Shown here piece by piece: positions 7,325 through 16,881 of a DNA stretch of 64,000 nucleotides. Origin of the DNA: Slackia equolifaciens (GTDB taxonomy: Bacteria; Actinomycetota; Coriobacteriia; Coriobacteriales; Eggerthellaceae); contig NZ_QIBX01000004.1 in NCBI RefSeq assembly GCF_003725995.1, positions 1-64,000 of the forward strand, read 5' to 3'. Within the stretch, counting starts at the first letter, position 1. Each line of letters starts with the position of its first letter. The notes under the pieces are model-generated. The model was not told the origin of the DNA. It saw only the letters and a program-made list of their open reading frames with translations, and made no database searches. The translations under genes and the position numbers were made by a program.

Positions 7325-10321
7325 GTGACACAAGAGCGCGTGCGCATAGAGCTCCTAGGGGAGCCACGCATCCTCGTGGGCGAACAGATGGCGTCCATTC
7401 CCCGCACGCGCGTGAGGGCCCTCGCCTACTATCTGGCCGCCACCGGCAAACCCGTACCTCGCGCCACGCTTTCGTGGCTCTTCTGGCCCGACAGTACAAC
7501 CGATTCCGCGTCGCGCGCGCTGAGCATCCACCTGTCATACCTTCGCTCTGCCCTGCCTCAGGGCTCGCTTATCACTTCACGCACCGCCGTGGGGCTTGCC
7601 CCGCACTGCTCAACCGATATCGCCGATTTTGAACTCCTTTCGGCATCTGGCTCCGACAAGGACGCGCTTGCCGCCTTTGCACTGTTCCGCGGAGCGTTTT
7701 TGGAGGGATTCGCGCTCAAGGGCGCACACCCCTTCGATCAATGGGTCGAAGCCCAGCAGACGCGCTGGACCGCGCGCTTCGCTGCGTCATCCTGCCGCGC
7801 AGCATCCATCCTGACGGCCCGCGGAGAGGCGCAAAGCGCACTTGAAATCCTCGACACCGCCGCACAGGCCGACCCGCTCAATGAAGAAATCTACCGTCGA
7901 CGCATGCGCATCATGGCTCAAAGCGGCATGCGTGCGCAGGTTGGCGCGCTCTACCAAGGCCTCGTCGAGCGTCTTAACGAGGCGCTCGGCATTCCGCCCT
8001 CGCAGGAAACCGTGGCGTGTTACCAGGAAATCATCGGTTCGAACGACGACTTCACGGCGTCGGTGCGGGCAACGGGCCAGCAGTTTATCGGCAGTGAAGA
8101 CGATATGCCCTTCATCGGACGCGAGGAACAGCTGAAAGGAGCGCTCGAAGGCGCGCAAGGGAGGCTCGTACTGGTTCAAGGGCAAGCCGGCATTGGCAAA
8201 ACGCGGTTCCTGTCGGAGCTCGCCAAGGCAAACGGCATGGCTTCCCTCACGATCGCCCTGTCCCAGCAAGGCAAAAGCGTGCCGTTCTCGTCCGTCGCCG
8301 CCATCGTGCGCGCCATAGCTGCGGCCTTTGACTGGGCGAAGCTTTCAGCCCTACTTGAGGAGCAGATGCCGGCCGATATCTGGGCGACGCTGTGCTGCCT
8401 CGCCCCCGACCTCAGCTCGCACAACCGTAGCTCGTCTGCCGCATTCGCACTCACTGCACTCCAGGTGGCAGAGGCGTTCTCGCGTCTGATAGAGGCAGCC
8501 GCGGAACGAAGTCCCCTGCGCATCTTGATAGATGACTTCCACAACGTCGATGCCTCGTCGCTTTCGGTGTTCCGATCGGTGCCCACACACCTCGAGGCCG
8601 GGCGCGCCCAGTTCGTAGTCGCGCTTTCGCCCGCACTCATGAATTCGGACGCGGCGTCCTTTTTCAACGGCCTGCAAAAAGCCGATCTCTTGCGCGTCAT
8701 ACGTCTCGAACGGCTCAGCGATTCTCAAATGATGGAAGTGCTGCTGTTCTATTTCCCCGATATAGACGCAACCACGGCCAACCGGCTGGTGGAGCTTGCG
8801 GATGGCAATCCTTATTGGATGCGCGCAATCGTGCGGGGCCTCGATTCGGGCTACACCGAATTCTCGGGCAAAAACTCACTTGAGAGCCTGTTTGATTTCA
8901 TCCTGCGCCCTTTGAGCCCCGAGGCCCTCACCATGGCGGAAAAGCTCGCCGTAATGGAGGAACCCTGCGAGTTCCGCCTGTTCGGGCGTATGTGCCACGG
9001 CAGCTCTCCGCAGGATGTACTGCTTGAGCTTTCCACTGCGGGCATCACCGCGCTCGATCACGCAAATCATGTGGGATTCCTGCACACCCAGATGCGCAAC
9101 CATATCTTCGATCGCCTTTCGCGCGAGCCCCAGCGCCTCGCCACCGCTCACTTGCGCGTGGCGCAAGGCATGGAGGAGCTGTACGGGGAAAGCCCCGCCA
9201 ACGCTCAAGATATAGCCATCACGAATCATTACCTCAAAAGCACGCACCCCGAGACCTGCGCTCCGTTTGCCGCAAAAGCGGGAGACTACCTGCTGCAGGT
9301 CGACGATGTAGATGGCGCGATCCATCATTTCAAGCTTGCGGTGCGCTACCTTGAGGGGTCGCGCAAGCTTGACTGCGCGATGATGCTGTACATGAACATG
9401 ACGCATCGAGGGCAGCTGTATGAGGCCGACCTGTACGTGCAAGAAGCGATAACGGTAGCCCGAGGGCAGCAGCGCCAAGACTACGCACTGGCCTTCGAGG
9501 CGGCGCGCAGCCTTGTTGTGCTTCCTGAATTCAAAGAGGTCCAGGCAGGCGTCATACCGTGCTATCGGCGAGACATCAGCCCTCGCATTATCGAGGCGCT
9601 TGACGCGGCCGAAAACGAGGCGCTCTCCCACAATGCAAGCGTGCTGCTAGTGAACTACATTCTGGGATTCAAGTCCTCCTACTACATGATCAGAGGAGAC
9701 CTCGATCGATCAAAGGACTGCCTCAACCGGCTCATAGGACGCAATCTCTGGTACCGCGGCGGCACCGAGTCGAGCACCAACATGCTGCTGCAGTATTCGG
9801 CCATCGTCACCCTTATAGCCATCATGAACTGGTTTCCCGATGAGCGCATATACGGAGTCATCCAGCTTGAAGAGGAGATATTCCGCGAGACGCCCATCAA
9901 CAGCTTCTCGGCAACATCGTCGGGCGTAAAGGCATTGCTTACCAACATACGCGGCGACTACGCCGAAGGGGAACGCCTGATGGATACCGCCATCGCCGAG
10001 CTGCGTAAGACCGACAACCGCATCTCGCTTGCGAGCACGCTGGTCACGCAGGCAATGCTGGTACATCGTCACGCGCCGGGAAAGGCGTATGCCGCCAACC
10101 TAGAGGCTTACCAAATAGCGCAGGAAGGACAGGCGCGCTACACGCTTGTGCGCGCACTCATAGGCCTGGTGGTCTCAAGCCCCTACAAGCAAGAAGCGAT
10201 CACGTTTCTGGAGGAGCTGCGCGAGCTTGCGGGAGCCATCGGGGACGAGTCCCTGTACACCAAGGTGGCCCGCGTGGCCTCCAAGATCAAGGACAAGCGC
10301 AATCGAGCTAGCTCCGCTTGA
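7325..10321 (+). CDS. Large transcriptional regulator: BTAD domain, AAA+ ATPase, TPR-like C-terminus
   Basis: This is a protein of about 998 residues. The N-terminus (RIELLGEPRILVG, then a winged-helix-like segment to residue 95 or so) followed by an all-helical region to about residue 245 matches the SARP/BTAD layout of actinobacterial activators. A Walker A motif GQAGIGKT lies near residues 286-293 and a Walker B motif LRILIDDF near 398-405, typical of STAND-type ATPases. The last 400 residues are helical and TPR-like. GTG 7325 is preferred because GGGAGAGGG lies just upstream; the frame also opens at TTG 7310. It is divergent from an MFS gene and sits inside the CoA-ester gene cluster, so it is a plausible sensor-activator for that cluster. 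The ligand is unknown. Confidence 0.85.
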   Translation: MTQERVRIELLGEPRILVGEQMASIPRTRVRALAYYLAATGKPVPRATLSWLFWPDSTTDSASRALSIHLSYLRSALPQGSLITSRTAVGLAPHCSTDIADFELLSASGSDKDALAAFALFRGAFLEGFALKGAHPFDQWVEAQQTRWTARFAASSCRAASILTARGEAQSALEILDTAAQADPLNEEIYRRRMRIMAQSGMRAQVGALYQGLVERLNEALGIPPSQETVACYQEIIGSNDDFTASVRATGQQFIGSEDDMPFIGREEQLKGALEGAQGRLVLVQGQAGIGKTRFLSELAKANGMASLTIALSQQGKSVPFSSVAAIVRAIAAAFDWAKLSALLEEQMPADIWATLCCLAPDLSSHNRSSSAAFALTALQVAEAFSRLIEAAAERSPLRILIDDFHNVDASSLSVFRSVPTHLEAGRAQFVVALSPALMNSDAASFFNGLQKADLLRVIRLERLSDSQMMEVLLFYFPDIDATTANRLVELADGNPYWMRAIVRGLDSGYTEFSGKNSLESLFDFILRPLSPEALTMAEKLAVMEEPCEFRLFGRMCHGSSPQDVLLELSTAGITALDHANHVGFLHTQMRNHIFDRLSREPQRLATAHLRVAQGMEELYGESPANAQDIAITNHYLKSTHPETCAPFAAKAGDYLLQVDDVDGAIHHFKLAVRYLEGSRKLDCAMMLYMNMTHRGQLYEADLYVQEAITVARGQQRQDYALAFEAARSLVVLPEFKEVQAGVIPCYRRDISPRIIEALDAAENEALSHNASVLLVNYILGFKSSYYMIRGDLDRSKDCLNRLIGRNLWYRGGTESSTNMLLQYSAIVTLIAIMNWFPDERIYGVIQLEEEIFRETPINSFSATSSGVKALLTNIRGDYAEGERLMDTAIAELRKTDNRISLASTLVTQAMLVHRHAPGKAYAANLEAYQIAQEGQARYTLVRALIGLVVSSPYKQEAITFLEELRELAGAIGDESLYTKVARVASKIKDKRNRASSA

Positions 10322-10334
10322 CGATTCCGCTTAA

Positions 10335-10373
10335 AAAAATTCCCTCCCTCCGCAACGGGAGAGAGGGAATCTA
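10335..10373 (-). terminator. Terminator of MFS copy 3, possibly bidirectional
   Basis: ATTCCCTCCCTC and GAGAGAGGGAAT-like arms surround a short loop. A run of seven A lies on the left side, so it reads as stem plus T-run on the minus strand, and it also follows the stop of the rightward regulator. Confidence 0.7.
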
Positions 10374-10403
10374 TCGGAGGACTGTGTTGCAGCCTCGTAT
10401 CGT

Positions 10404-10429
10404 GCGGCCGAGTTTGCAGCCTCGGCCGC
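10404..10429. repeat. Inverted repeat between convergent genes
   Basis: Perfect 9-base arms GCGGCCGAG and CTCGGCCGC flank an 8-base loop. It has no T-run. It lies between the regulator and the convergent MFS gene. Confidence 0.5.
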
Positions 10430-10514
10430 ACCGATAACGCATGTCGTCGCGCTCAGAAGCACCGTTGCGCTTGGGCGCATGGGCGCCTCTTTGCACTCAT
10501 ACGATCCTTTTCGC

Positions 10515-11798
10515 TTAGGCGTTCTTGGCCCACAGCTTGCGGCCCATGGGAACGATGACCATGGACATGAGGATAACCAGAGCGTAGAAGACGATCATGA
10601 CGACCATGGCAGCCTGGTAGCCACCGGTGAGGTCGAACAGGGTCGCGTACATCAGAGCGGCGAAGCCGGAGAGAACGTTCAGACCGGTAGCGACGATCGA
10701 GTAGATGTTCGCATAGTCCTTCTGGCCGAACGCCTGACGGCAAGCCATGGGCGGAACGATGTTCAGTGCGGAGTAGCCCAGACCGAACAGAGCAGCGCCG
10801 ACGTAGAACATCATGACGGAGCCGCCGGAGAACATGATGACAGCAGCGCCAGCCAGGCCGCACACACCGGCGGTGATGCCGGAGATGCGAGCGCCGAAGT
10901 GGTCAGCGATCCAGCCGAGGCCGAACTTGCCGACGATGGAGGCGTACATGATGACGGACACGGCCATAGCGCCGATAGCGGCACCGTTCTCACCGAACAG
11001 CGGGTTGACGGCGGCGTAGCGAGCAGCCTGCTGGTTGAAGGAAGCAGACAGCACGAACAGACCGGCCATCAGAACGAGCATCCACAGAGCGGGGGACTTC
11101 ATGGCGTCCTTCTGCATGCAGCCCTCGTCCGGACCGACTTCCCACTTGGAAGCGGCGGTCTGCTTGGCCTCGGTAGCCTCGCCATAACCCCAAGGCAGAA
11201 CGCCCATCTTCTCGGGGGATTCGCGGAGCAGCAGCAGCGTGCCGCCGGCGGAGATGATGGTCACAGCGATGCCCAGGACGATACGGGTCTGCTGCCAACC
11301 CCACTCGGCGATCCAGCCGCCGATGATGGGGGACATGATGGCGCCGAGCAGCGACACGAACACGCCGATGACGCCGATGATGGTGCCGTTGTTCTTAGCG
11401 AACCAGCGGTTGACCATCGTCGGGGTGGCGATGTACATCCAGAACGCAGCGGACGCGCCGTAGAGCACGCCGTAGATGTGCCACTGGATGGGCGAGGTGA
11501 ACCAGGCGCAGGCCAGAGACGAGAGGCCGAACACGAGGGCGGCGATCGTCATGACGATGCGGGGGTTGTACTTGGACAGCAGCTTGCCGGCGAACGGCGT
11601 GCACACTGCAGCAACCCAGGGCTGGATGGACATGTACAGCGAAGCCTCGGTCTGAGACCAGCCGAACTCATTGATGACAGGCGTCAGGAACAAACCGGCG
11701 TGGTTTGCCATGAGGCCCAGCGGGACAGCGTAGAAGCACACGCAGGCAATGGCTACTGCCCAGGCGTAATTGCTGCCCTTAGCATTGGTGGTTCCCAT
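10515..11798 (-). CDS. MFS transporter, oxalate/formate antiporter-like (copy 3)
   Basis: This 427-residue protein has about twelve membrane segments and is related to the two other MFS proteins here (FGWSQTEASLYMSIQPWVAA near residues 45-65), but it is clearly more distant. Its codons are restricted to a few preferred ones, more so than in the neighbours, which suggests high expression. ATG 11798 follows AAGGAG. It lies about 290 bases downstream of a BaiF/CaiB CoA-transferase gene on the same strand. An organic acid entering or leaving the CoA-transferase pathway is the likely cargo; this is inference from context. Confidence 0.9.
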   Translation of the reverse strand: MGTTNAKGSNYAWAVAIACVCFYAVPLGLMANHAGLFLTPVINEFGWSQTEASLYMSIQPWVAAVCTPFAGKLLSKYNPRIVMTIAALVFGLSSLACAWFTSPIQWHIYGVLYGASAAFWMYIATPTMVNRWFAKNNGTIIGVIGVFVSLLGAIMSPIIGGWIAEWGWQQTRIVLGIAVTIISAGGTLLLLRESPEKMGVLPWGYGEATEAKQTAASKWEVGPDEGCMQKDAMKSPALWMLVLMAGLFVLSASFNQQAARYAAVNPLFGENGAAIGAMAVSVIMYASIVGKFGLGWIADHFGARISGITAGVCGLAGAAVIMFSGGSVMMFYVGAALFGLGYSALNIVPPMACRQAFGQKDYANIYSIVATGLNVLSGFAALMYATLFDLTGGYQAAMVVMIVFYALVILMSMVIVPMGRKLWAKNA

Positions 11799-12024
11799 TT
11801 TTCACTCCTTGTCTCTCTTGCCGGAGATGCTTCCACCTCCGTCGGCCGCCCCTGAAGGCCGCCGTCGGACGAGGAAGCTTTGAGACCTTTACGGGCACAA
11901 GCCCGTCCCCAGTCTCGCACGCGCCCCCTGCAAAGGGCGCGCTATTCCACAAGCAAAAACCATGCCAAAGCAGCTTGCTGCAACAGGCTCCGAAGGCACT
12001 CCTTTTGCCTAATGGCAGGTAGAT

Positions 12025-12050
12025 GGGGAGACGGACGGCTCCGTCTCCCC
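12025..12050 (-). terminator. Hairpin downstream of CoA-transferase 1
   Basis: Perfect 10-base arms GGGGAGACGG and CCGTCTCCCC lie just past the stop of the leftward CoA-transferase gene. There is no long T-run, so it may be a weak terminator or an RNA-stabilising hairpin. The remaining 11799-12024 spacer shows no gene. Confidence 0.55.
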
Positions 12051-12085
12051 GTTCGGCAGGCGTTACGCCCGTCTCAAAACTCGGG

Positions 12086-13330
12086 TTATTCGCCCTTCTT
12101 CAGGACGCCCTTCTCGTACAGAGCGGCGACTTCCTCGGGGGTGTAGCCGAGCTCTTCCATGATGTCGGCGGTATCGGCATCGTACTTCGCGCCGCCGCGG
12201 ACGATTTGACCGGGATGCTTGGCGAACTTCGGGAAGAGGTTCACCTGCTTCACATCGGCGTCGGTGATCTCGTCGTGGCACTCGATGAACACCTCGCGCG
12301 CCTGATAATGAGGATCCTTCAGCATGCGCTCATAGGTCATATGCGGAGACACGGGCACGCCCATGGAGGTGAACTGCTCGTTGACCTCGTCCACGGTGTG
12401 GGTCAGGCAGTACTCGTCCAGCGCGGCGCGGAACTTCGCGGCGCGGGCGGGCAGAGGATCATTGATGTCCTTGCAGCCAGGGGCGCGGGTGATGGAAGGA
12501 TAGGTGCCCAGGGGCTGGAAGTCGGGGTCGTCGGCGAAGCCGAAGAACTCGACCAGCTTGCGCACGGGGCCGTTGCCGCCCACGGCGACCTGGACGTAGC
12601 CGTCCTTGCACTTCTGGGAGCCGGCGCAGGCGCCCACGAAGTCCTCATTGCCGATGGGGGTGGGCTGGATGCCGTGGTTGATGCCGTCGGAGAGCGTAGC
12701 GCCCTGGACGCGCACCAGGGACTCGAACTGCGTGCAGTCGATGGAGTCGCCCTCGCCCGTCTCGCGAGCGCGGATGACGGCGGCCAGCGTGGCCCATGCG
12801 CCCATGAGGCCGGTCATGTAGTCGCCGGTGAAGGGCTTGGTGACCGACGGAGGGGTGCCCGGGAAGCCGTTCAGGCTAGCGTAGCCGGAGAACGCCTGTC
12901 CGATGGGGTCGAAGGAGGCCTTCTTCACATAGGCGGGATCGCCCGTCTGGCCGAAGCCGGAGATATGAAGGATGACGAGCGCGGGGTTGTGCTCCCACAG
13001 CACCTCATCGGTGATTCCCCACTTCTTCCAGGTGCCGCCCTTGGAGGACTCGACCAGCACGTCGGCGTCCTTGACGAGGCGGAACAGCACCTCTTTGCCC
13101 TCGTCGGTAGGGATGTTCAGCGTCATCATGCGCTGGTTGCGGCGCTCTGCCGACCATGCGTCGCCGTACATGCGGTACATGTCGGGAGCGATCACGCTCT
13201 CCAGCTCGATGACGTCAGCGCCCTGCTCGGCGAAAAGGCCGCACACAAACGGACCGGCGATGACCGATGCCGCATTGATGACCTTGAGGCTCTGCAGATT
13301 GCCGAACTTGGGCATATCAGCTGCTTTCAT
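12086..13330 (-). CDS. Family III CoA-transferase (CaiB/BaiF type), copy 1
   Basis: This 414-residue protein has the class III CoA-transferase fold: LKVINAASVIAGPF near the N-terminus, HISGFGQTGDP at about 122-132, the catalytic aspartate in TGDYMTG (D170), and GEGDSIDCTQFES at about 192-204. The family moves CoA between carboxylates through an aspartyl-CoA anhydride. ATG 13330 is preferred because AAGGAGG precedes it at the right distance; the frame is open further upstream. The codon bias resembles that of the neighbouring MFS gene, suggesting strong expression. The acid substrate cannot be read from the sequence; carnitine, bile acids, oxalate and arylpropenoates are all used by relatives. 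Confidence 0.92.
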   Translation of the reverse strand: MKAADMPKFGNLQSLKVINAASVIAGPFVCGLFAEQGADVIELESVIAPDMYRMYGDAWSAERRNQRMMTLNIPTDEGKEVLFRLVKDADVLVESSKGGTWKKWGITDEVLWEHNPALVILHISGFGQTGDPAYVKKASFDPIGQAFSGYASLNGFPGTPPSVTKPFTGDYMTGLMGAWATLAAVIRARETGEGDSIDCTQFESLVRVQGATLSDGINHGIQPTPIGNEDFVGACAGSQKCKDGYVQVAVGGNGPVRKLVEFFGFADDPDFQPLGTYPSITRAPGCKDINDPLPARAAKFRAALDEYCLTHTVDEVNEQFTSMGVPVSPHMTYERMLKDPHYQAREVFIECHDEITDADVKQVNLFPKFAKHPGQIVRGGAKYDADTADIMEELGYTPEEVAALYEKGVLKKGE

Positions 13331-13554
13331 ATACAACCTCCTTGACTCTACCGGCTCCTCGATTGCTTCAGCATGGGAGTCCACTGAACCTCTAAGCAAC
13401 AAACGTGCCAAATTTGGAGATTTGATTCAGATTGAAAATCGCTCGCTTTTCGATGCCGGCGAATGAACAGCATGCGCCGTTCGGGGCAAGTTGTTCACAG
13501 CCTCTTCACATGTGTCGCACCCAAGAACCGCTCGGCTAGCGAAGGCGCGACCGG

Positions 13555-14796
13555 CTATTCCGCGAACGATTCCTCGTAAGAGCGCTGCCCCAGCATGCGA
13601 TCCTCATACATGCGGGCGATACGTTCATCGCTGAAGCCCAGCTCCTCAAGGATGTCCTCGTTGTCTTGACCGATGCACGGGGCTCCGCGCCAGATCATGC
13701 CGGGGTTGTTCTTAAGCTCAGGCACTACCTTCACGCCAGGAAGCTCGGTTTTGCCATCCGTGGCAGTCCAGCGAGCCACCACGCCGCGCGCCTGGTACTG
13801 CGGGTCGCGCGCCGCATCGGCGTACCCCATCAGACGCGAGCACGGCACGCCGTTGTTGGCCAGAATGTCCTCCACCTCTTCCGCGGTGTGCTGAGCCAAA
13901 AACGTCGCAAACGCCTCCTCCGCGACATCGGCCGCATGCGAGCCGTAGGGAATGATGCCCTCCCCTTCGGGGAAAAGCTCGCTGCCATATTCCAGTCCGA
14001 TAAGCGGAAGCCCCGCTTTCAGCACGCCGGGGCCCAGGAACAGCACGTACACTTCCTCCCCGTCTTTGCAGGTGTACGTCCCGTACAGCGCGCATATCAG
14101 GCTGTGGTTGCCTTCTTTCACATACTCCTCGCCGAAGCGCCAGCCGTTGATGGCATACTGCGACTGCATGCGCATAAGAGCCTCGAACTGCGCGACGTCT
14201 ATGCTCTCGCCTTTTCCGGTTTCCTGCCGCTTGAGCAGCGCTGCCGCCGTCATGCCAAAAGCATAGAATGCGGCGGAGTAGTCTCCCGGGAACACCATCG
14301 CCGGCGCAGAGGGCTGGCCCGCCAGACCGTTCATGCGCATCACGCAGCCAAAGGCCTGCGCGATGGGATCGTAGCTGGCACGCTTGACGTATTCGGGCAC
14401 GCCCGTCTGGCCGAAGCCTGAAATGTGGGCAATCACCAGGCGCGGATTGACCTCCCACAAAACCTCATCGCCCAGGCCGTACTTCTCAAAGCGGCCGCCG
14501 ACAGATGCCTCGATGAGCACATCCGTGGTTTTCAGCAGTTCCAAAAACGCCTCGCGCCCCTCTCCTTTGAGGTAGTTCATCGCGAGGCTGCGCATGTTTC
14601 GCCGGTCCTGCTGGGTGCTGCCGGCATGGCATGAGAAACGCCCCATATCGGGTACCGTAGGGTTCTCTATCCAAATCACGTCGGCTCCGTGCTCGGCGTA
14701 TAGCTCTCCCGCAAATGGGCCCGCCACCGAAAGGCCGATCATCACCACGCGATAGCCGGACAAAAGCCCGAACTGAGGTATCTCCTGGGTCTTCAC
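13555..14796 (-). CDS. Family III CoA-transferase (CaiB/BaiF type), copy 2
   Basis: This 413-residue paralogue has YRVVMIGLSVAGPFAGELYAE at the N-terminus, HISGFGQTGVPEYVKRASYD, a catalytic aspartate in PGDYSAAF (about D172) and GKGESIDVAQFEALMR. GTG 14796 follows GGAGGAA and gives the usual family length; the same frame extends upstream without support. It is divergent from CoA-transferase 3 and separated from CoA-transferase 1 by about 220 bases with no gene visible. Three paralogues so close together suggest different donor and acceptor acids in one pathway. Confidence 0.9.
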   Translation of the reverse strand: MKTQEIPQFGLLSGYRVVMIGLSVAGPFAGELYAEHGADVIWIENPTVPDMGRFSCHAGSTQQDRRNMRSLAMNYLKGEGREAFLELLKTTDVLIEASVGGRFEKYGLGDEVLWEVNPRLVIAHISGFGQTGVPEYVKRASYDPIAQAFGCVMRMNGLAGQPSAPAMVFPGDYSAAFYAFGMTAAALLKRQETGKGESIDVAQFEALMRMQSQYAINGWRFGEEYVKEGNHSLICALYGTYTCKDGEEVYVLFLGPGVLKAGLPLIGLEYGSELFPEGEGIIPYGSHAADVAEEAFATFLAQHTAEEVEDILANNGVPCSRLMGYADAARDPQYQARGVVARWTATDGKTELPGVKVVPELKNNPGMIWRGAPCIGQDNEDILEELGFSDERIARMYEDRMLGQRSYEESFAE

Positions 14797-14968
14797 GTCT
14801 TGTTCCTCCGAGTTCTCGTATGCGTTGCTTATCCCAGAAGATGGCTTGCAAAATTCATGCCCGGCGATGCTCGGCACGCTTTTTGCTTTTGAACCCATGA
14901 AAGCGGCGGGAGAGCGTCCTCGCAAAAGGCGCCCCGCCGAAAACGCGAGAACGAAAGGTGTGATACGC
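14797..14968. promoter_or_regulatory. Divergent promoter region between CoA-transferases 2 and 3
   Basis: This 172-base spacer between divergently read CoA-transferase genes must carry two promoters. I could not place individual elements. Confidence 0.4.
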
Positions 14969-16204
14969 ATGGCAGAAGAATTTGCCCCCTTCGGCCCCCT
15001 GCAGGGCGTGAAGGTGCTTAATCTTTCGCAGGCGATTGCCGGTCCGTTCGCCTGCGCAATGCTGGGCGACCTTGGAGCCGACGTGATCGGCATTGAGAAC
15101 CCCAAGGGACGCGATACCTCACGCCCCAACCCGGCGCTCGGCGGCTGGGGCACCCAGATGGACCGCCGCAACTCGCGCTCCCTGTGCATGGACGTGCGCA
15201 AGGGCCGCGGACGTGAGCTTTTCTTCCAGCTGCTCAAAGAAGCCGATATGCTGGTCGAGGGCTTCCGCGGCGGGCAGATGGAGAAATGGGATATGTCCGA
15301 CGAGACGCTGTGGGAGGTCAATCCGCGTCTGGTAATCGTTCACATCTCTGGCTTCGGCCAGACGGGCGTGCCCGAATACGTCACACGCGCCAGCTTCGAC
15401 GGCATCGGCCAGGCATTCTCCGGCTACATGGAGATGAACGGATTCCCCGACCGCCTGCCCATTCCCGCGTTCCCGCAACCTTCCGATTATTTCACGGGCC
15501 TGTTCGGCATTGTGGGCGGATTGGCGGCGCTCAACCGCGCCAAGGAAACCGGCAAGGGCGAGAGCGTGGATATCGCCCAATACGAGGCCATGATCCGCTG
15601 CTCCGGCTTCTATGTAATGAACTACCTGAACACCGGCGGGCTACCGGTGCGCGAAGGTTCGCACTCCACGAGTTCGGCAGGCTACGGCGCGTATACCTGC
15701 AAAGACGGCGTGCCGCTGTACATCCTCATCCTGGGCGCCGGCGTGGTGCGCAACGCGCTTAAGGCGCTCGACATCGACATCAACCAGGAGCCGTTCTATG
15801 ACGGCATGGGCCTGTGCGCCATGGGTACTCCTGCCGGCGATATTTTGGAGGAGAAGCTGGCGGCGTTTTTCGCTGAACACACCGGCGCCGAAGCCGAGAA
15901 GATTCTGCTGGATGCCGGCGTTCCCTGCAGCCGCATCTACACCTTCGCCGATTGCGACGCCGATCCGCATTACCAGGCGCGCGAAACCTTCACCACCTGG
16001 AAGAACGCTTATGACGACGGCGAGATCCGCGGCGTGAACGTGATTCCCAAGCTCAAGAACAACCCCGGCAAAATCAGCCGCGGCATGCCGCTGGTGGGTC
16101 AGCACAACGAAGAGATCCTGCACAGCCTGGGCGTGAGCGACGACGAAATCGCCGCGCTGTATGAGGCCGGCACTATTCGTCAGGAGAAGACGCCCATCGG
16201 CTAA
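14969..16204 (+). CDS. Family III CoA-transferase (CaiB/BaiF type), copy 3
   Basis: This 411-residue protein has VKVLNLSQAIAGPFACAMLG at the N-terminus, HISGFGQTGVPEYVTRASFD, a catalytic aspartate in QPSDYFTG (about D173) and GKGESVDIAQYEAMIR. ATG 14969 follows GAAAGGTG and gives the standard length; the open frame upstream lacks a ribosome-binding site. It is convergent with the NTF2-fold gene. It appears closest to copy 2 of the three transferases here. Confidence 0.9.
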   Translation: MAEEFAPFGPLQGVKVLNLSQAIAGPFACAMLGDLGADVIGIENPKGRDTSRPNPALGGWGTQMDRRNSRSLCMDVRKGRGRELFFQLLKEADMLVEGFRGGQMEKWDMSDETLWEVNPRLVIVHISGFGQTGVPEYVTRASFDGIGQAFSGYMEMNGFPDRLPIPAFPQPSDYFTGLFGIVGGLAALNRAKETGKGESVDIAQYEAMIRCSGFYVMNYLNTGGLPVREGSHSTSSAGYGAYTCKDGVPLYILILGAGVVRNALKALDIDINQEPFYDGMGLCAMGTPAGDILEEKLAAFFAEHTGAEAEKILLDAGVPCSRIYTFADCDADPHYQARETFTTWKNAYDDGEIRGVNVIPKLKNNPGKISRGMPLVGQHNEEILHSLGVSDDEIAALYEAGTIRQEKTPIG

Positions 16205-16237
16205 GAGCATCCCGTATTCATGAGCCCTGAGCACTTA

Positions 16238-16274
16238 ACGCTGCCGCTCCGATTCGTATCGGGCGGCAGCTTTT
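16238..16274 (+). terminator. Terminator of CoA-transferase 3
   Basis: GCTGCCGC and GCGGCAGC-like arms around a short loop are followed by CTTTTTC, 35 bases after the stop codon. Confidence 0.75.
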
Positions 16275-16326
16275 TCTTGCGTGCCGCATTGCAGCCCGAT
16301 CCCCGCATTGCAGCCGAGCCCTGCAT

Positions 16327-16881
16327 TTATTCAAACACCGTCGGCGGCCAAGGGCGACCGAACTGTTCACATGCGCGACCCCCGGGGTACGGCACGCTCG
16401 AACTGTCGAGCTGCCCCGCAAAATGAATGCTCAACGCGGAGAGACGCCACTCGCCGTCCTCTTCTTTGAGCGCCTTCGCCTCGTAGAACCCGAATGAGTA
16501 GCAGTCGGGGTCCGCTTCATCGAGATACGAATCCCATGCGTAGAATGCAGCATGCACCACTGCGCAATCGGGCGATTCAAACAGAACCTGTTGGCTTCCC
16601 ACCAAATGCAAAGAGCTCTTCATGGCGGAAAGCAGACGGCGATAGAGTTTATGGATGCGCTCCGACCCAACAACGGGTTGGAGATTGGGCCCGCAGATGC
16701 ACCCATCTGGCAAAAACGCCGCCGCCACACCTGCGGCATCCTGCGTGTCCACGCACCGCGCATAGTGCGCCAACAGCTCTTCTATGCGAATCCGATCTTC
16801 CAGACGGGCGATCCGCTCCGCAGCGCCATCAATGGCCCCCTCATTAACCGACGTCATACGGCCATCGCTCACTATTTTCAT
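16327..16881 (-). CDS. NTF2-fold (SnoaL-like) protein with BaiE-like catalytic residues
   Basis: This 184-residue protein has an N-terminal helical segment followed by the cone-shaped NTF2/SnoaL fold: RIEELLAHYARCVDTQD, HLVGSQQV, AAFYAWDSYLDE and GEWRLSALSIHF. Comparing from memory with bile-acid 7alpha-dehydratase BaiE, Y40 and D45 (YARCVD, compare YFRCLD), H92 (SLHLV) and D117 (YAWD) fall at the catalytic Tyr, Asp, His and Asp. Related folds also include scytalone dehydratase and ring-hydroxylating dioxygenase small subunits. ATG 16881 is chosen because GGGGG lies just upstream; a TTG at 16905 also opens the frame. Among CoA-transferases and a BaiCD-like reductase, a dehydratase role on a hydroxylated acyl-CoA is a reasonable inference. 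Confidence 0.75.
   Translation of the reverse strand: MKIVSDGRMTSVNEGAIDGAAERIARLEDRIRIEELLAHYARCVDTQDAAGVAAAFLPDGCICGPNLQPVVGSERIHKLYRRLLSAMKSSLHLVGSQQVLFESPDCAVVHAAFYAWDSYLDEADPDCYSFGFYEAKALKEEDGEWRLSALSIHFAGQLDSSSVPYPGGRACEQFGRPWPPTVFE

Noticed and set aside
13331-13411. N-terminal extension of CoA-transferase 1
   Set aside because: The extra residues do not fit the family, and a strong AAGGAGG lies before the internal ATG at 13330.
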